A DNA stretch of 64,000 nt, taken from Colletes latitarsis. Its lineage: Eukaryota > Arthropoda > Insecta > Hymenoptera > Colletidae. The stretch spans positions 26,539,672 to 26,603,671 of the forward strand of contig NC_135134.1 in NCBI RefSeq assembly GCF_051014445.1, in the 5' to 3' direction. A program made the position numbers and the translations under genes. The notes below the pieces were generated by a model, which was not told the origin of the DNA, made no database searches, and worked only from the letters and a program-made list of their open reading frames with translations. Shown in pieces: positions 25,031 through 37,900 of the stretch. Numbering within the stretch: the stretch's first letter is position 1; the number at the start of each line of letters is the position of its first letter.

Positions 25031-25276
25031 TTACGGTCGGCGTCGCCGCCTGCCCCCCACCTCCTCACGCGCCCTTTCGGCGTCCTCCTTCGCGGCCATG
25101 ACATCTTCACAAACCAAGGCCATGGCCGCCCACGCCTCCTCACTGCCGACCATTGCACGAATGACGGCCGGCAGCGAGAGGTCCGCTCCAACTATTCCAA
25201 CGAGGACACCGCGCTGAGCTGCCCACGCCGGGCAAAACTGCAGCGTGTGCTGCGCGGTGTCCTCCCTTCCCCTGCA
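25031..25276 (-). CDS. ORF2 C-terminal fragment (zinc knuckle and tail), 5'-truncated
   Basis: Reading the minus strand from the break at 25276 gives 81 codons and a TAA stop (complement of 25031-25033). The fragment starts at a Cys codon that aligns with C587 of element 1. It contains EDTAQHTLQFCPAW, which keeps the His and the last Cys of the CCHC knuckle; the first Cys is lost. Then follow LSLPAVIRAMVGSEEAW and CEDVM, aligning with LPGVVRAMLGSEEKW and CENVM in element 1, and a short Arg-rich end (five Arg, then Pro). The tail is about 20 residues shorter than in element 1. There is no start codon of its own and the RT domain is absent, so this is a relic. The other open frame across 25009-25191 on this strand is out of phase with the homology and is not real. 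Confidence 0.88.
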   Translation of the reverse strand, partial: CRGREDTAQHTLQFCPAWAAQRGVLVGIVGADLSLPAVIRAMVGSEEAWAAMALVCEDVMAAKEDAERAREEVGGRRRRRP

Positions 25277-25291
25277 GCAAGTCCAAGACCT
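25277..25291. repeat. Target-site duplication of element 2, 5' side
   Basis: GCAAGTCCAAGACCT follows the 5' break and matches 24483-24497 exactly. The satellite then resumes as ATCCCAGACCTAACTTGCG, as in the empty paralogues. Confidence 0.93.
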
Positions 25292-26494
25292 ATCCCAGAC
25301 CTAACTTGCGTTGTCCTCTAAAATATTTATCAAGACCAGGTTTAATTGATTGTTTCAGTGTGGTCCCACATTACTACGTGATCCAAACCAGAAAAAACCC
25401 AGGATCTGTTCAACGAGTATGTGAAGTGTGCGAAAGTATGTGTCTGATGAGGGCAAATCCCAGACCTATCCCAGACCTAACATGCGTTATCCTCTAAAAT
25501 ATTTATCAAGACCAGGTTTAATTGAATGTTTCAGTGTGGTACCACATTACTACGTGATCCAAACCAGAAAAAACCCAGGATCCGTTCAACAAGTATGTGA
25601 AGAATGCGAAAGTATGAGTCTGATGAGTGAAAATCCCAGGGCTAACTTAGACCTAACATGCGTTATCCTCTAAAATATTGATCGAAACCAGGTTTAATCG
25701 ACCGTTTCAGTGTGGTGCCACACTACTTCGTGATCCAAACCAGAAAGAACCCAGGATCTGTTCAACGAGTATGTGAAAAACGCGAAAGTATGTGCCTGAT
25801 GTGGGCAAATCCCAGACCTATCCCAGACTTAACTTGCGTTGTCCTCTAAGATATTGATGGAAACCAGGTTTAATTGACTGTTTCAGTGTTGTACTTCATG
25901 GCTACGTGATGCAATCCAGAAAAAGCCCAGGATCTAGCCATGAAATATGAGAAATATGCGAAAGTATGAGCCTGATGAGGGCAAACCCTAGACCTAACCC
26001 AAACCTAACATGCGTTATCCTCTAAAATATTTATCAAGACCAGGTTTAATTGAAGGTTTCAGTGTGGTCCCACATTACTACGTGATCCAAACCAGAAAAA
26101 ACCCAGGATCTGTTCAAGGAATATGTGATGTGTGCGAAAGTATGAGTCTGATGAGGTCAAATCCCAGACCTATCCCAGACCTAACTTGCGTTGTCCTCTT
26201 AGATATTGATGGAAACCAGGTTTAATCGACCGTTTCAGTGTGGTACCACATTAATACGTGATCCAAGCCAGAAAAAACCCAGGATCCGTTCAACAAGTAT
26301 GAGAAATATGCGAAAGAATGAGCCTGATGAGAGCAAATCCCAGACCTAACCTAGACCTAACATGAATTATTCTCTAAAATATTGATCGAAACCAGGTTTA
26401 ATTGACTGTTTCAGTGTGGTCCCACATTACTACGTGATCCAAACCAGAAAAAACCCAGGATCTGTTCAAGGAATATGTGAAGTGTGCGAAAGTA

Positions 26495-29400
26495 TGTGCC
26501 TGATGTGGGCAAATCCCAGAACTATCCCAGACTTAACTTGCGTTGTCCTCTAAGATATTGATGGAAACCAGGTTTCATTGACTGTTTCAGTGTTGTACTT
26601 CATGGCTACGTGATGCAATCCAGAAAAAGCCCAGGATCTAGCCATGAAGTATGAGAAATATGCGAAAGTATGAGCCTGATGAGGGCAAACCCTAGACCTA
26701 ACCCAAACCTAACATGCGTTATCCTCTAAAATATTTATCAAGACCAGGTTTAATTGAAGGTTTCAGTGTGGTCCCACATTACTACGTGATCCAAACCAGA
26801 AAAAACCCAGGATCTGTTCAAGGAATATGTGAAGTGTGCGAAAGTATGAGTCTGATGAGGTCAAATCCCAGACCTATCCCAGACCTAACTTGCGTTATCC
26901 TCTAAAATTTTGATCGACACCAGGTTTAATCGACTGTTTCAGTGTGGTACCACATTACTATGTGATCCAAACCAGAAAATAACCCAGGATCTGTTCAACG
27001 AGTATGTGAAGTGTGCGAAAGTATGCGTCTGATGAGGGCAAATCCCAGACCTATCCCAGACTTAACTTGCGTTATCCTCTAAAATATTGATCGAAACCAG
27101 GTTTAATCGACTGTTTCAGTGTGGTACCACATTACTACGCGATCCAAACCAGAAAAAACCCAGAATCTGTTCAACGAGTATGTGAAGTGTGCGAAAGTAT
27201 GAGTCTGATGAGGGCAAATCCCAGACCTATCCCAGACCTAACTTGCGTTGTCCTCTTAGATATTGATGGAAACCAGGTTTAATCGACCGTTTCAGTGTGG
27301 TACCACATTAATACGTGATCCAAGCCAGAAAAAACCCAGGATCCGTTCAACAAGTATGAGAAATATGCGAAAGAATGAGCCTGATGAGAGCAAATCCCTG
27401 ACCTAACCTAGACCTAACATGAATTATTCTCTAAAATATTGATCGAAACCAGGTTTAATTGACTGTTTCAGTGTGGTCCCACATTACTACGTGATCCAAA
27501 CCAGAAAAAACCCAGGATCTGTTCAAGGAATATGTGAAGTGTGCGAAAGTATGAGTCTGATGAGGTCAAATCCCAGACCTATCCCAGACCTAACTTGCGT
27601 TATCCTCTAAAATTTTGATCGAAACCAGGTTTAATCGACTGTTTCAGTGTGGTACCACATTACTATGTGATCCAAACCAGAAAATAACCCAGGATCTGTT
27701 CAACGAGTATGTGAAGTGTGCGAAAGTATGCGTCTGATGAGGGCAAATCCCAGACCTATCCCAGACTTAACTTGCGTTATCCTCTAAAATATTGATCGAA
27801 ACCAGGTTTAATCGACTGTTTCAGTGTGGTACCACATTACTACGCGATCCAAACCAGAAAAAACCCAGAATCTGTTCAACGAGTATGTGAAGTGTGCGAA
27901 AGTATGAGTCTGATGAGGGCAAATCCCAGACCTATCCCAGACCTAACATGCGTTATCCTCTAAAATATTTATCAAGACCAGGTTTAATTGATTGTTTCAG
28001 TGTGGACCCACATTACTACGTGATCCAAACCAGAAAAAACCCAGGATCCGTTCAACAAGTATGTGAAGAATGCGAAAGTATGAGTCTGATGAGTGAAAAT
28101 CCCAGGGCTAACTTAGACCTAACATGCGTTATCCGCTAAAATATTGATCGAAACCAGGTTTAATCGACCGTTTCAGTGTGGTGCCACACTACTTCGTGAT
28201 CCAAACCAGAAAGAACCCAGGATCTGTTCAACGAGTATGTGAAAAACGCGAAAGTATGAGCCTGATGTGGGCAAATCCCAGACCTATCCCAGACTTAACT
28301 TGCGTTGTCCTCTAAGATATTGATGGAAACCAGGTTTAATTGACTGTTTCAGTGTTGTACTTCATTACTACGTGATGCAATCCAGAAAAAGCCCAGGATC
28401 TAGCCATCAAGTATGAGAAATATGCGAAAGTATGAGCCTGATGAGGGCAAACCCTAGACCTAACCCAAACCTAACATGCGTTATCCTCTAAAATATTTAT
28501 CAAGACCAGGTTTAATTGAATGTTTCAGTGTGGTACCACATTACTACGTGAAACAAACCAGAAAAAACCCAGGATCCGTTCAACAAGTAAGTTAAAACTG
28601 CGACAGTATGACCCTGATGAGAGCAAATCCCAGACCTAGCCTAGACCTGACATGCGTTGTCCTCTAAAATTTTGATGGAAACCAGGTTTAATTGACTGTT
28701 TCAGTGTTGTACTTCATTACTACGTGATGCAATCCAGAGAAAGCCCAGGATCTAGCCATCAAGTATGAGAAATATGCGAAAGAATGAGCCTGATGAGAGC
28801 AAGTCCCAGACCTAACCTAGACCTAACATGAATTATTCTCTAAAATATTGATCGAAACCAGGTTTAATTGACTGTTTCAATGTTGTACTTCATTACTACG
28901 TGATGCAGCCCAGAGAAAGCCCAGGATCTAGCCGTCAAGTATGAGAAATATGCGAAAGAATGAGCCTGATGAGAGCAAATCCCAGACCTAACCTAGACCG
29001 AAGATGAATTATTCTCTATAATATTGATCACAACCAGGTTTAATTGACTGTTTCAGTGTGGTACCACATTACTACGTGATCCAATCCAGAAATAGCCCAG
29101 GATCCAGCCATGAAGTATGAGAAATATGCGAAAGTATGAGCCTGATGGGGGCAAATCCTAGACCTAACCCAGACCTAACATGCGTTATCCTCTAAAATAT
29201 TTATCAAGATCAGGTTTAATTGATTGCTTCAGTGTGGTACCACATTACTACGTGATCCAAACCAGAAAAAACCCAGGATCTGTTCAACGAGTATGTGAAG
29301 TGTGCGAAAGTATGTGTCTGATGAGGGCAAATCCAAGACCTATCGCAGACCTAACATGCGTTATCCTCTAAAATATTTATCAAGACCAGGATTAATTGAT

Positions 29401-31954
29401 TGTTTCAGTGTGGACCCACATCACTACGTGATCCAAACCAGAAAAAACCCAGGATCCGTTCAACAAGTATGTGAAGAATGCGAAAGTATGAGTCAGATGA
29501 GTGAAAATCCCAGACCTAACCTAGACCTAACATGCGTTATCCTCTAAAATATTGATCCAAACCAGGTTTAATGGACTGCTTCAGTGTGGTACCACACTAC
29601 TACGTGATCCAAACCAGAAAAAACCCAGGATCTGTTCAACAAGTATGTGAAAAACGTGAAAGTATGAGCCTGATGAGGGCAAGTCCAAGACCTATCCCAG
29701 ACCTAACTTGCGTTGTCCTCTAAAATATTTATCAAGACCAGGTTTAATTGAATGTTTCAATGTGGTACCACATTACTACGTGATGCAATCCAGAAAAAGC
29801 CCAGGATCTAGCCATCAAGTTTGAGAAATATGCGAAAGAATGAGCCTGATGAGGGCAAATCCTAGACCTAACCCAGACCTAACGTGCGTTATCCTCTAAA
29901 ATATTTATCAAGACCAGGTTTAATTGATTGTTTCAGTGTGGTTCCACATTACGACGTTATCCAAACCAGAAAAAACCCAGGATCTGTTCAACGAGTATGT
30001 GAAAAACGCGAATGTATGAGTCTGATGAGGTCAAATCCCAGACCTATCCCAGACTTATGTTGCGTTATCCTCAAAAATACTGATCGAAACCAGGTTTAAT
30101 CGACTGTTTCAGTGTGGTACCACATTAATACGTGATTCAAACCAGAAAAAACCCAGGTTCCGTTCAACAAGTATGTGAAGAATGCGAAAGTATGAGTCTG
30201 ATGAGTGAAAATCCCCGACCTAACCTAGACCTAACATGCGTTATCCTCTAAAATATTGATCCAAACCAGGTTTAATGGACTGTTTCAGTGTGGTCCCACA
30301 TTACTACGTGATCCAAACCAGAAAAAACCCATGATCCGTTCAACAAGTATGTGAAGAATGCGAAAGTATGAGTCTGATGAGTGAAAATCCCAGACCTAAC
30401 CAAGACCTAACATGCGTTATCCTCAAAAATATTGATCGAAACCTGGTTTAATCGACTGTTTCAGTGTGGTACCACATTACTATGTGATCCAAACCAGAAA
30501 ATAACCCAGGATCTGTTCAACGAGTATGTGAAGTGTGCGAAAGTATGAGTCTGATGAGGGCAAATCCCAGACCTATCCCAGACCTAACATGCGTTATCCT
30601 CTAAAATATTTATCAAGACCAGGTTTAATTGATTGTTTCAGTGTGGTCCCACACTACTACGTGATCCAAACCAGAAAAAACCCAGGATCTGTTCAACGAG
30701 TATGTGAAGTGTGCGAAAGTATGAGCCTGATGAGGGCAAATCCCTGACCTATCCAAGACCTAACATGCGTTATCCTCTAAAATATTTATCAAGATCAGGT
30801 TTAATTGATTGTTTCAGTGTGGTACCACATTACTACGTGATCCACCCAAGAAAAAACCCAAGATCCGTTCAACAAGTATGTGAAGAATGCAAAAGTATGA
30901 GTCTGATGAGTGAAAATCCCAGGCCTAAACTAGACCTAACATGCGTTATCCTCAATAATATTGATCGAAACCAGGTTTAATTGAGTGTTTCAGTGTGGTA
31001 CCACATTACTATGTGATCCAAACCAGAGAATAACCCAGGATCTGTTCAACGAGTATGTGAAGTGTGCGAAAGTATGAGTGTGATGAGGGCAAATCCCAGA
31101 ACTATCCCAGACCTAACATGCGTTATCCTCTAAAATATTTATCAAGACCAGATTTAATTGATTGTTTCAGTGTGGTCCCACATTACTACGTGATCCAAAC
31201 CAGAAAAAACCCAGGATCTGTTCAACGAGTATGTGAAGTGTGCGAAAGTATGTGTCTGATGAGGGCAAATCCCAGACCTATCCCAGACCTAACATGCGTT
31301 ATCCTCTAAAATATTTATCAAGACCAGGTTTAATTGATTGTTTCAGTGTGGACCCACATTACTACGTGATCCAAACCAGAAAAAACCCAGGATCCGTTCA
31401 ACAAGTATGTGAAGAATGCGAAAGTATGAGTCAGATGAGTGAAAATCCCAGACCTAACCTAGACCTAACATGCGTTATCCTCTAAAATATTGATCCAAAC
31501 CAGGTTTAATGGACTGTTTCAGTGTGGTACCACACTACTACGTGATCCAAACCAGAAAAAACCCAGGATCTGTTCAACAAGTATGTGAAAAACGTGAAAG
31601 TATGAGCCTGATGAGGGCAAGTCCAAGACCTATCCCAGACCTAACTTGCGTTGTCCTCTAAAATATTTATCAAGACCAGGTTTAATTGAATGTTTCAGTG
31701 TGGTACCACATTACTACGTGATCCAAACCAGAAAAAACCCAGGATCCGTTCAACAAGTATGTGAAGAATGCGAAAGTATGAGTCTGATGAGTGAAAATCC
31801 CAGGGCTAACTTAGACCTAACATGCGTTATCCTCTAAAATATTGATCGAAACCAGGTTTAATCGACCGTTTCAGTGTGGTGCCACACTACTTCGTGATCC
31901 AAACCAGAAAGAACCCAGGATCTGTTCAACGAGTATGTGAAAAACGCGAAAGTA
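26495..31954 (+). repeat. Higher-order unit, 5460 bp (31 monomers), copy 1
   Basis: This repeats at an offset of exactly 5460 bp starting about 31955. Matching landmarks include 27894/33354, 29180/34640, 29884/35344, 30535/35995 and 31064/36524. Differences are single bases, for example GATCGACACC at about 26913 against GATCGAAACC at about 32373. The left edge is where the match to about 31950 fades, near 26490. Confidence 0.85.
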
Positions 31955-34900
31955 TGTGCCTGATGTGGGCAAATCCCAGACCTATCCCAGACTTAACTTG
32001 CGTTGTCCTCTAAGATATTGATGGAAACCAGGTTTCATTGACTGTTTCAGTGTTGTACTTCATGGCTACGTGATGCAATCCAGAAAAAGCCCAGGATCTA
32101 GCCATGAAGTATGAGAAATATGCGAAAGTATGAGCCTGATGAGGGCAAACCCTAGACCTAACCCAAACCTAACATGCGTTATCCTCTAAAATATTTATCA
32201 AGACCAGGTTTAATTGAAGGTTTCAGTGTGGTCCCACATTACTACGTGATCCAAACCAGAAAAAACCCAGGATCTGTTCAAGGAATATGTGAAGTGTGCG
32301 AAAGTATGAGTCTGATGAGGTCAAATCCCAGACCTATCCCAGACCTAACTTGCGTTATCCTCTAAAATTTTGATCGAAACCAGGTTTAATCGACTGTTTC
32401 AGTGTGGTACCACATTACTATGTGATCCAAACCAGAAAATAACCCAGGATCTGTTCAACGAGTATGTGAAGTGTGCGAAAGTATGCGTCTGATGAGGGCA
32501 AATCCCAGACCTATCCCAGACTTAACTTGCGTTATCCTCTAAAATATTGATCGAAACCAGGTTTAATCGACTGTTTCAGTGTGGTACCACATTACTACGC
32601 GATCCAAACCAGAAAAAACCCAGAATCTGTTCAACGAGTATGTGAAGTGTGCGAAAGTATGAGTCTGATGAGGGCAAATCCCAGACCTATCCCAGACCTA
32701 ACTTGCGTTGTCCTCTTAGATATTGATGGAAACCAGGTTTAATCGACCGTTTCAGTGTGGTACCACATTAATACGTGATCCAAGCCAGAAAAAACCCAGG
32801 ATCCGTTCAACAAGTATGAGAAATATGCGAAAGAATGAGCCTGATGAGAGCAAATCCCAGACCTAACCTAGACCTAACATGAATTATTCTCTAAAATATT
32901 GATCGAAACCAGGTTTAATTGACTGTTTCAGTGTGGTCCCACATTACTACGTGATCCAAACCAGAAAAAACCCAGGATCTGTTCAAGGAATATGTGAAGT
33001 GTGCGAAAGTATGAGTCTGATGAGGTCAAATCCCAGACCTATCCCAGACCTAACTTGCGTTATCCTCTAAAATTTTGATCGAAACCAGGTTTAATCGACT
33101 GTTTCAGTGTGGTACCACATTACTATGTGATCCAAACCAGAAAATAACCCAGGATCTGTTCAACGAGTATGTGAAGTGTGCGAAAGTATGCGTCTGATGA
33201 GGGCAAATCCCAGACCTATCCCAGACTTAACTTGCGTTATCCGCTAAAATATTGATCGAAACCAGGTTTAATCGACTGTTTCAGTGTGGTACCACATTAC
33301 TACGCGATCCAAACCAGAAAAAACCCAGAATCTGTTCAACGAGTATGTGAAGTGTGCGAAAGTATGAGTCTGATGAGGGCAAATCCCAGACCTATCCCAG
33401 ACCTAACATGCGTTATCCTCTAAAATATTTATCAAGACCAGGTTTAATTGATTGTTTCAGTGTGGACCCACATTACTACGTGATCCAAACCAGAAAAAAC
33501 CCAGGATCCGTTCAACAAGTATGTGAAGAATGCGAAAGTATGAGTCTGATGAGTGAAAATCCCAGGGCTAACTTAGACCTAACATGCGTTATCCGCTAAA
33601 ATATTGATCGAAACCAGGTTTAATCGACCGTTTCAGTGTGGTGCCACACTACTTCGTGATCCAAACCAGAAAGAACCCAGGATCTGTTCAACGAGTATGT
33701 GAAAAACGCGAAAGTATGAGCCTGATGTGGGCAAATCCCAGACCTATCCCAGACTTAACTTGCGTTGTCCTCTAAGATATTGATGGAAACCAGGTTTAAT
33801 TGACTGTTTCAGTGTTGTACTTCATTACTACGTGATGCAATCCAGAAAAAGCCCAGGATCTAGCCATCAAGTATGAGAAATATGCGAAAGTATGAGCCTG
33901 ATGAGGGCAAACCCTAGACCTAACCCAAACCTAACATGCGTTATCCTCTAAAATATTTATCAAGACCAGGTTTAATTGAATGTTTCAGTGTGGTACCACA
34001 TTACTACGTGAAACAAACCAGAAAAAACCCAGGATCCGTTCAACAAGTAAGTTAAAACTGCGACAGTATGACCCTGATGAGAGCAAATCCCAGACCTAGC
34101 CTAGACCTGACATGCGTTGTCCTCTAAAATTTTGATGGAAACCAGGTTTAATTGACTGTTTCAGTGTTGTACTTCATTACTACGTGATGCAATCCAGAGA
34201 AAGCCCAGGATCTAGCCATCAAGTATGAGAAATATGCGAAAGAATGAGCCTGATGAGAGCAAGTCCCAGACCTAACCTAGACCTAACATGAATTATTCTC
34301 TAAAATATTGATCGAAACCAGGTTTAATTGACTGTTTCAATGTTGTACTTCATTACTACGTGATGCAGCCCAGAGAAAGCCCAGGATCTAGCCGTCAAGT
34401 ATGAGAAATATGCGAAAGAATGAGCCTGATGAGAGCAAATCCCAGACCTAACCTAGACCGAAGATGAATTATTCTCTATAATATTGATCACAACCAGGTT
34501 TAATTGTCTGTTTCAGTGTGGTACCACATTACTACGTGATCCAATCCAGAAATAGCCCAGGATCCAGCCATGAAGTATGAGAAATATGCGAAAGTATGAG
34601 CCTGATGGGGGCAAATCCTAGACCTAACCCAGACCTAACATGCGTTATCCTCTAAAATATTTATCAAGATCAGGTTTAATTGATTGCTTCAGTGTGGTAC
34701 CACATTACTACGTGATCCAAACCAGAAAAAACCCAGGATCTGTTCAACGAGTATGTGAAGTGTGCGAAAGTATGTGTCTGATGAGGGCAAATCCAAGACC
34801 TATCCCAGACCTAACATGCGTTATCCTCTAAAATATTTATCAAGACCAGGATTAATTGATTGTTTCAGTGTGGACCTACATTACTACGTGATCCAAACCA

Positions 34901-37900
34901 GAAAAAACCCAGGATCCGTTCAACAAGTATGTGAAGAATGCGAAAGTATGAGTCAGATGAGTGAAAATCCCAGACCTAACCTAGACCTAACATGCGTTAT
35001 CCTCTAAAATATTGATCCAAACCAGGTTTAATGGACTGTTTCAGTGTGGTACCACACTACTACGTGATCCAAACCAGAAAAAACCCAGGATCTGTTCAAC
35101 AAGTATGTGAAAAACGTGAAAGTATGAGCCTGATGAGGGCAAGTCCAAGACCTATCCCAGACCTAACTTGCGTTGTCCTCTAAAATATTTATCAAGACCA
35201 GGTTTAATTGAATGTTTCAATGTGGTACCACATTACTACGTGATGCAATCCAGAAAAAGCCCAGGATCTAGCCATCAAGTTTGAGAAATATGCGAAAGAA
35301 TGAGCCTGATGAGGGCAAATCCTAGACCTAACCCAGACCTAACGTGCGTTATCCTCTAAAATATTTATCAAGACCAGGTTTAATTGATTGTTTCAGTGTG
35401 GTTCCACATTACGACGTTATCCAAACCAGAAAAAACCCAGGATCTGTTCAACGAGTATGTGAAAAACGCGAAAGTATGAGTCTGATGAGGTCAAATCCCA
35501 GACCTATCCCAGACTTATGTTGCGTTATCCTCAAAAATACTGATCGAAACCAGGTTTAATCGACTGTTTCAGTGTGGTACCACATTAATACGTGATTCAA
35601 ACCAGAAAAAACCCAGGTTCCGTTCAACAAGTATGTGAAGAATGCGAAAGTATGAGTCTGATGAGTGAAAATCCCCGACCTAACCTAGACCTAACATGCG
35701 TTATCCTCTAAAATATTGATCCAAACCAGGTTTAATGGACTGTTTCAGTGTGGTCCCACATTACTACGTGATCCAAACCAGAAAAAACCCATGATCCGTT
35801 CAACAAGTATGTGAAGAATGCGAAAGTATGAGTCTGATGAGTGAAAATCCCAGACCTAACCAAGACCTAACATGCGTTATCCTCAAAAATATTGATCGAA
35901 ACCTGGTTTAATCGACTGTTTCAGTGTGGTACCACATTACTATGTGATCCAAACCAGAAAATAACCCAGGATCTGTTCAACGAGTATGTGAAGTGTGCGA
36001 AAGTATGAGTCTGATGAGGGCAAATCCCAGACCTATCCCAGACCTAACATGCGTTATCCTCTAAAATATTTATCAAGACCAGGTTTAATTGATTGTTTCA
36101 GTGTGGTCCCGCACTACTACGTGATCCAAACCAGAAAAAACCCAGGATCTGTTCAACGAGTATGTGAAGTGTGCGAAAGTATGAGCCTGATGAGGGCAAA
36201 TCCCTGACCTATCCAAGACCTAACATGCGTTATCCTCTAAAATATTTATCAAGATCAGGTTTAATTGATTGTTTGAGTGTGGTACCACATTACTACGTGA
36301 TCCACCCAAGAAAAAACCCAAGATCCGTTCAACAAGTATGTGAAGAATGCGAAAGTATGAGTCTGATGAGTGAAAATCCCAGGCCTAAACTAGACCTAAC
36401 ATGCGTTATCCTCAATAATATTGATCGAAACCAGGTTTAATTGAGTGTTTCAGTGTGGTACCACATTACTATGTGATCCAAACCAGAGAATAACCCAGGA
36501 TCTGTTCAACGAGTATGTGAAGTGTGCGAAAGTATGAGTGTGATGAGGGCAAATCCCAGAACTATCCCAGACCTAACATGCGTTATCCTCTAAAATATTT
36601 ATCAAGACCAGGTTTAATTGATTGTTTCAGTGTGGTCCCACATTACTACGTGATCCAAACCAGAAAAAACCCAGGATCTGTTCAACGAGTATGTGAAGTG
36701 TGCGAAAGTATGTGTCTGATGAGGGCAAATCCCAGACCTATCCCAGACCTAACATGCGTTATCCTCTAAAATATTTATCAAGACCAGGTTTAATTGATTG
36801 TTTCAGTGTGGACCCACATTACTACGTGATCCAAACCAGAAAAAACCCAGGATCCGTTCAACAAGTATGTGAAGAATGCGAAAGTATGAGTCAGATGAGT
36901 GAAAATCCCAGACCTAACCTAGACCTAACATGCGTTATCCTCTAAAATATTGATCCAAACCAGGTTTAATGGACTGTTTCAGTGTGGTACCACACTACTA
37001 CGTGATCCAAACCAGAAAAAACCCAGGATCTGTTCAACAAGTATGTGAAAAACGTGAAAGTATGAGCCTGATGAGGGCAAGTCCAAGACCTATCCCAGAC
37101 CTAACTTGCGTTGTCCTCTAAAATATTTATCAAGACCAGGTTTAATTGAATGTTTCAATGTGGTACCACATTACTACGTGATGCAATCCAGAAAAAGCCC
37201 AGGATCTAGCCATCAAGTTTGAGAAATATGCGAAAGAATGAGCCTGATGAGGGCAAATCCTAGACCTAACCCAGACCTAACGTGCGTTATCCTCTAAAAT
37301 ATTTATCAAGACCAGGTTTAATTGATTGTTTCAGTGTGGTTCCACATTACGACGTTATCCAAACCAGAAAAAACCCAGGATCTGTTCAACGAGTATGTGA
37401 AAAACGCGAAAGTATGAGTCTGATGAGGTCAAATCCCAGACCTATCCCAGACTTATGTTGCGTTATCCTCAAAAATACTGATCGAAACCAGGTTTAATCG
37501 ACTGTTTCAGTGTGGTACCACATTAATACGTGATTCAAACCAGAAAAAACCCAGGTTCCGTTCAACAAGTATGTGAAGAATGCGAAAGTATGAGTCTGAT
37601 GAGTGAAAATCCCCGACCTAACCTAGACCTAACATGCGTTATCCTCTAAAATATTGATCCAAACCAGGTTTAATGGACTGTTTCAGTGTGGTCCCACATT
37701 ACTACGTGATCCAAACCAGAAAAAACCCATGATCCGTTCAACAAGTATGTGAAGAATGCGAAAGTATGAGTCTGATGAGTGAAAATCCCAGACCTAACCA
37801 AGACCTAACATGCGTTATCCTCAAAAATATTGATCGAAACCTGGTTTAATCGACTGTTTCAGTGTGGTACCACATTACTATGTGATCCAAACCAGAAAAT

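Larger units (their letters stand above)
24497..25276 (-). mobile_element. Strongly 5'-truncated R1-clade non-LTR retrotransposon (element 2)
   Basis: This GC-rich insertion of about 0.78 kb has a 25-nt poly(A) tail (T at 24497-24521), a 3' UTR of about 509 bp, and the last 81 codons of an ORF2 cut inside the zinc knuckle. It is flanked by a perfect 15-bp duplication. Orientation and insertion box are the same as for element 1. Sequence identity to element 1 is moderate (roughly 60% over the shared protein end, by eye), so it is a separate family of the same lineage and not a second copy. Confidence 0.92.
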
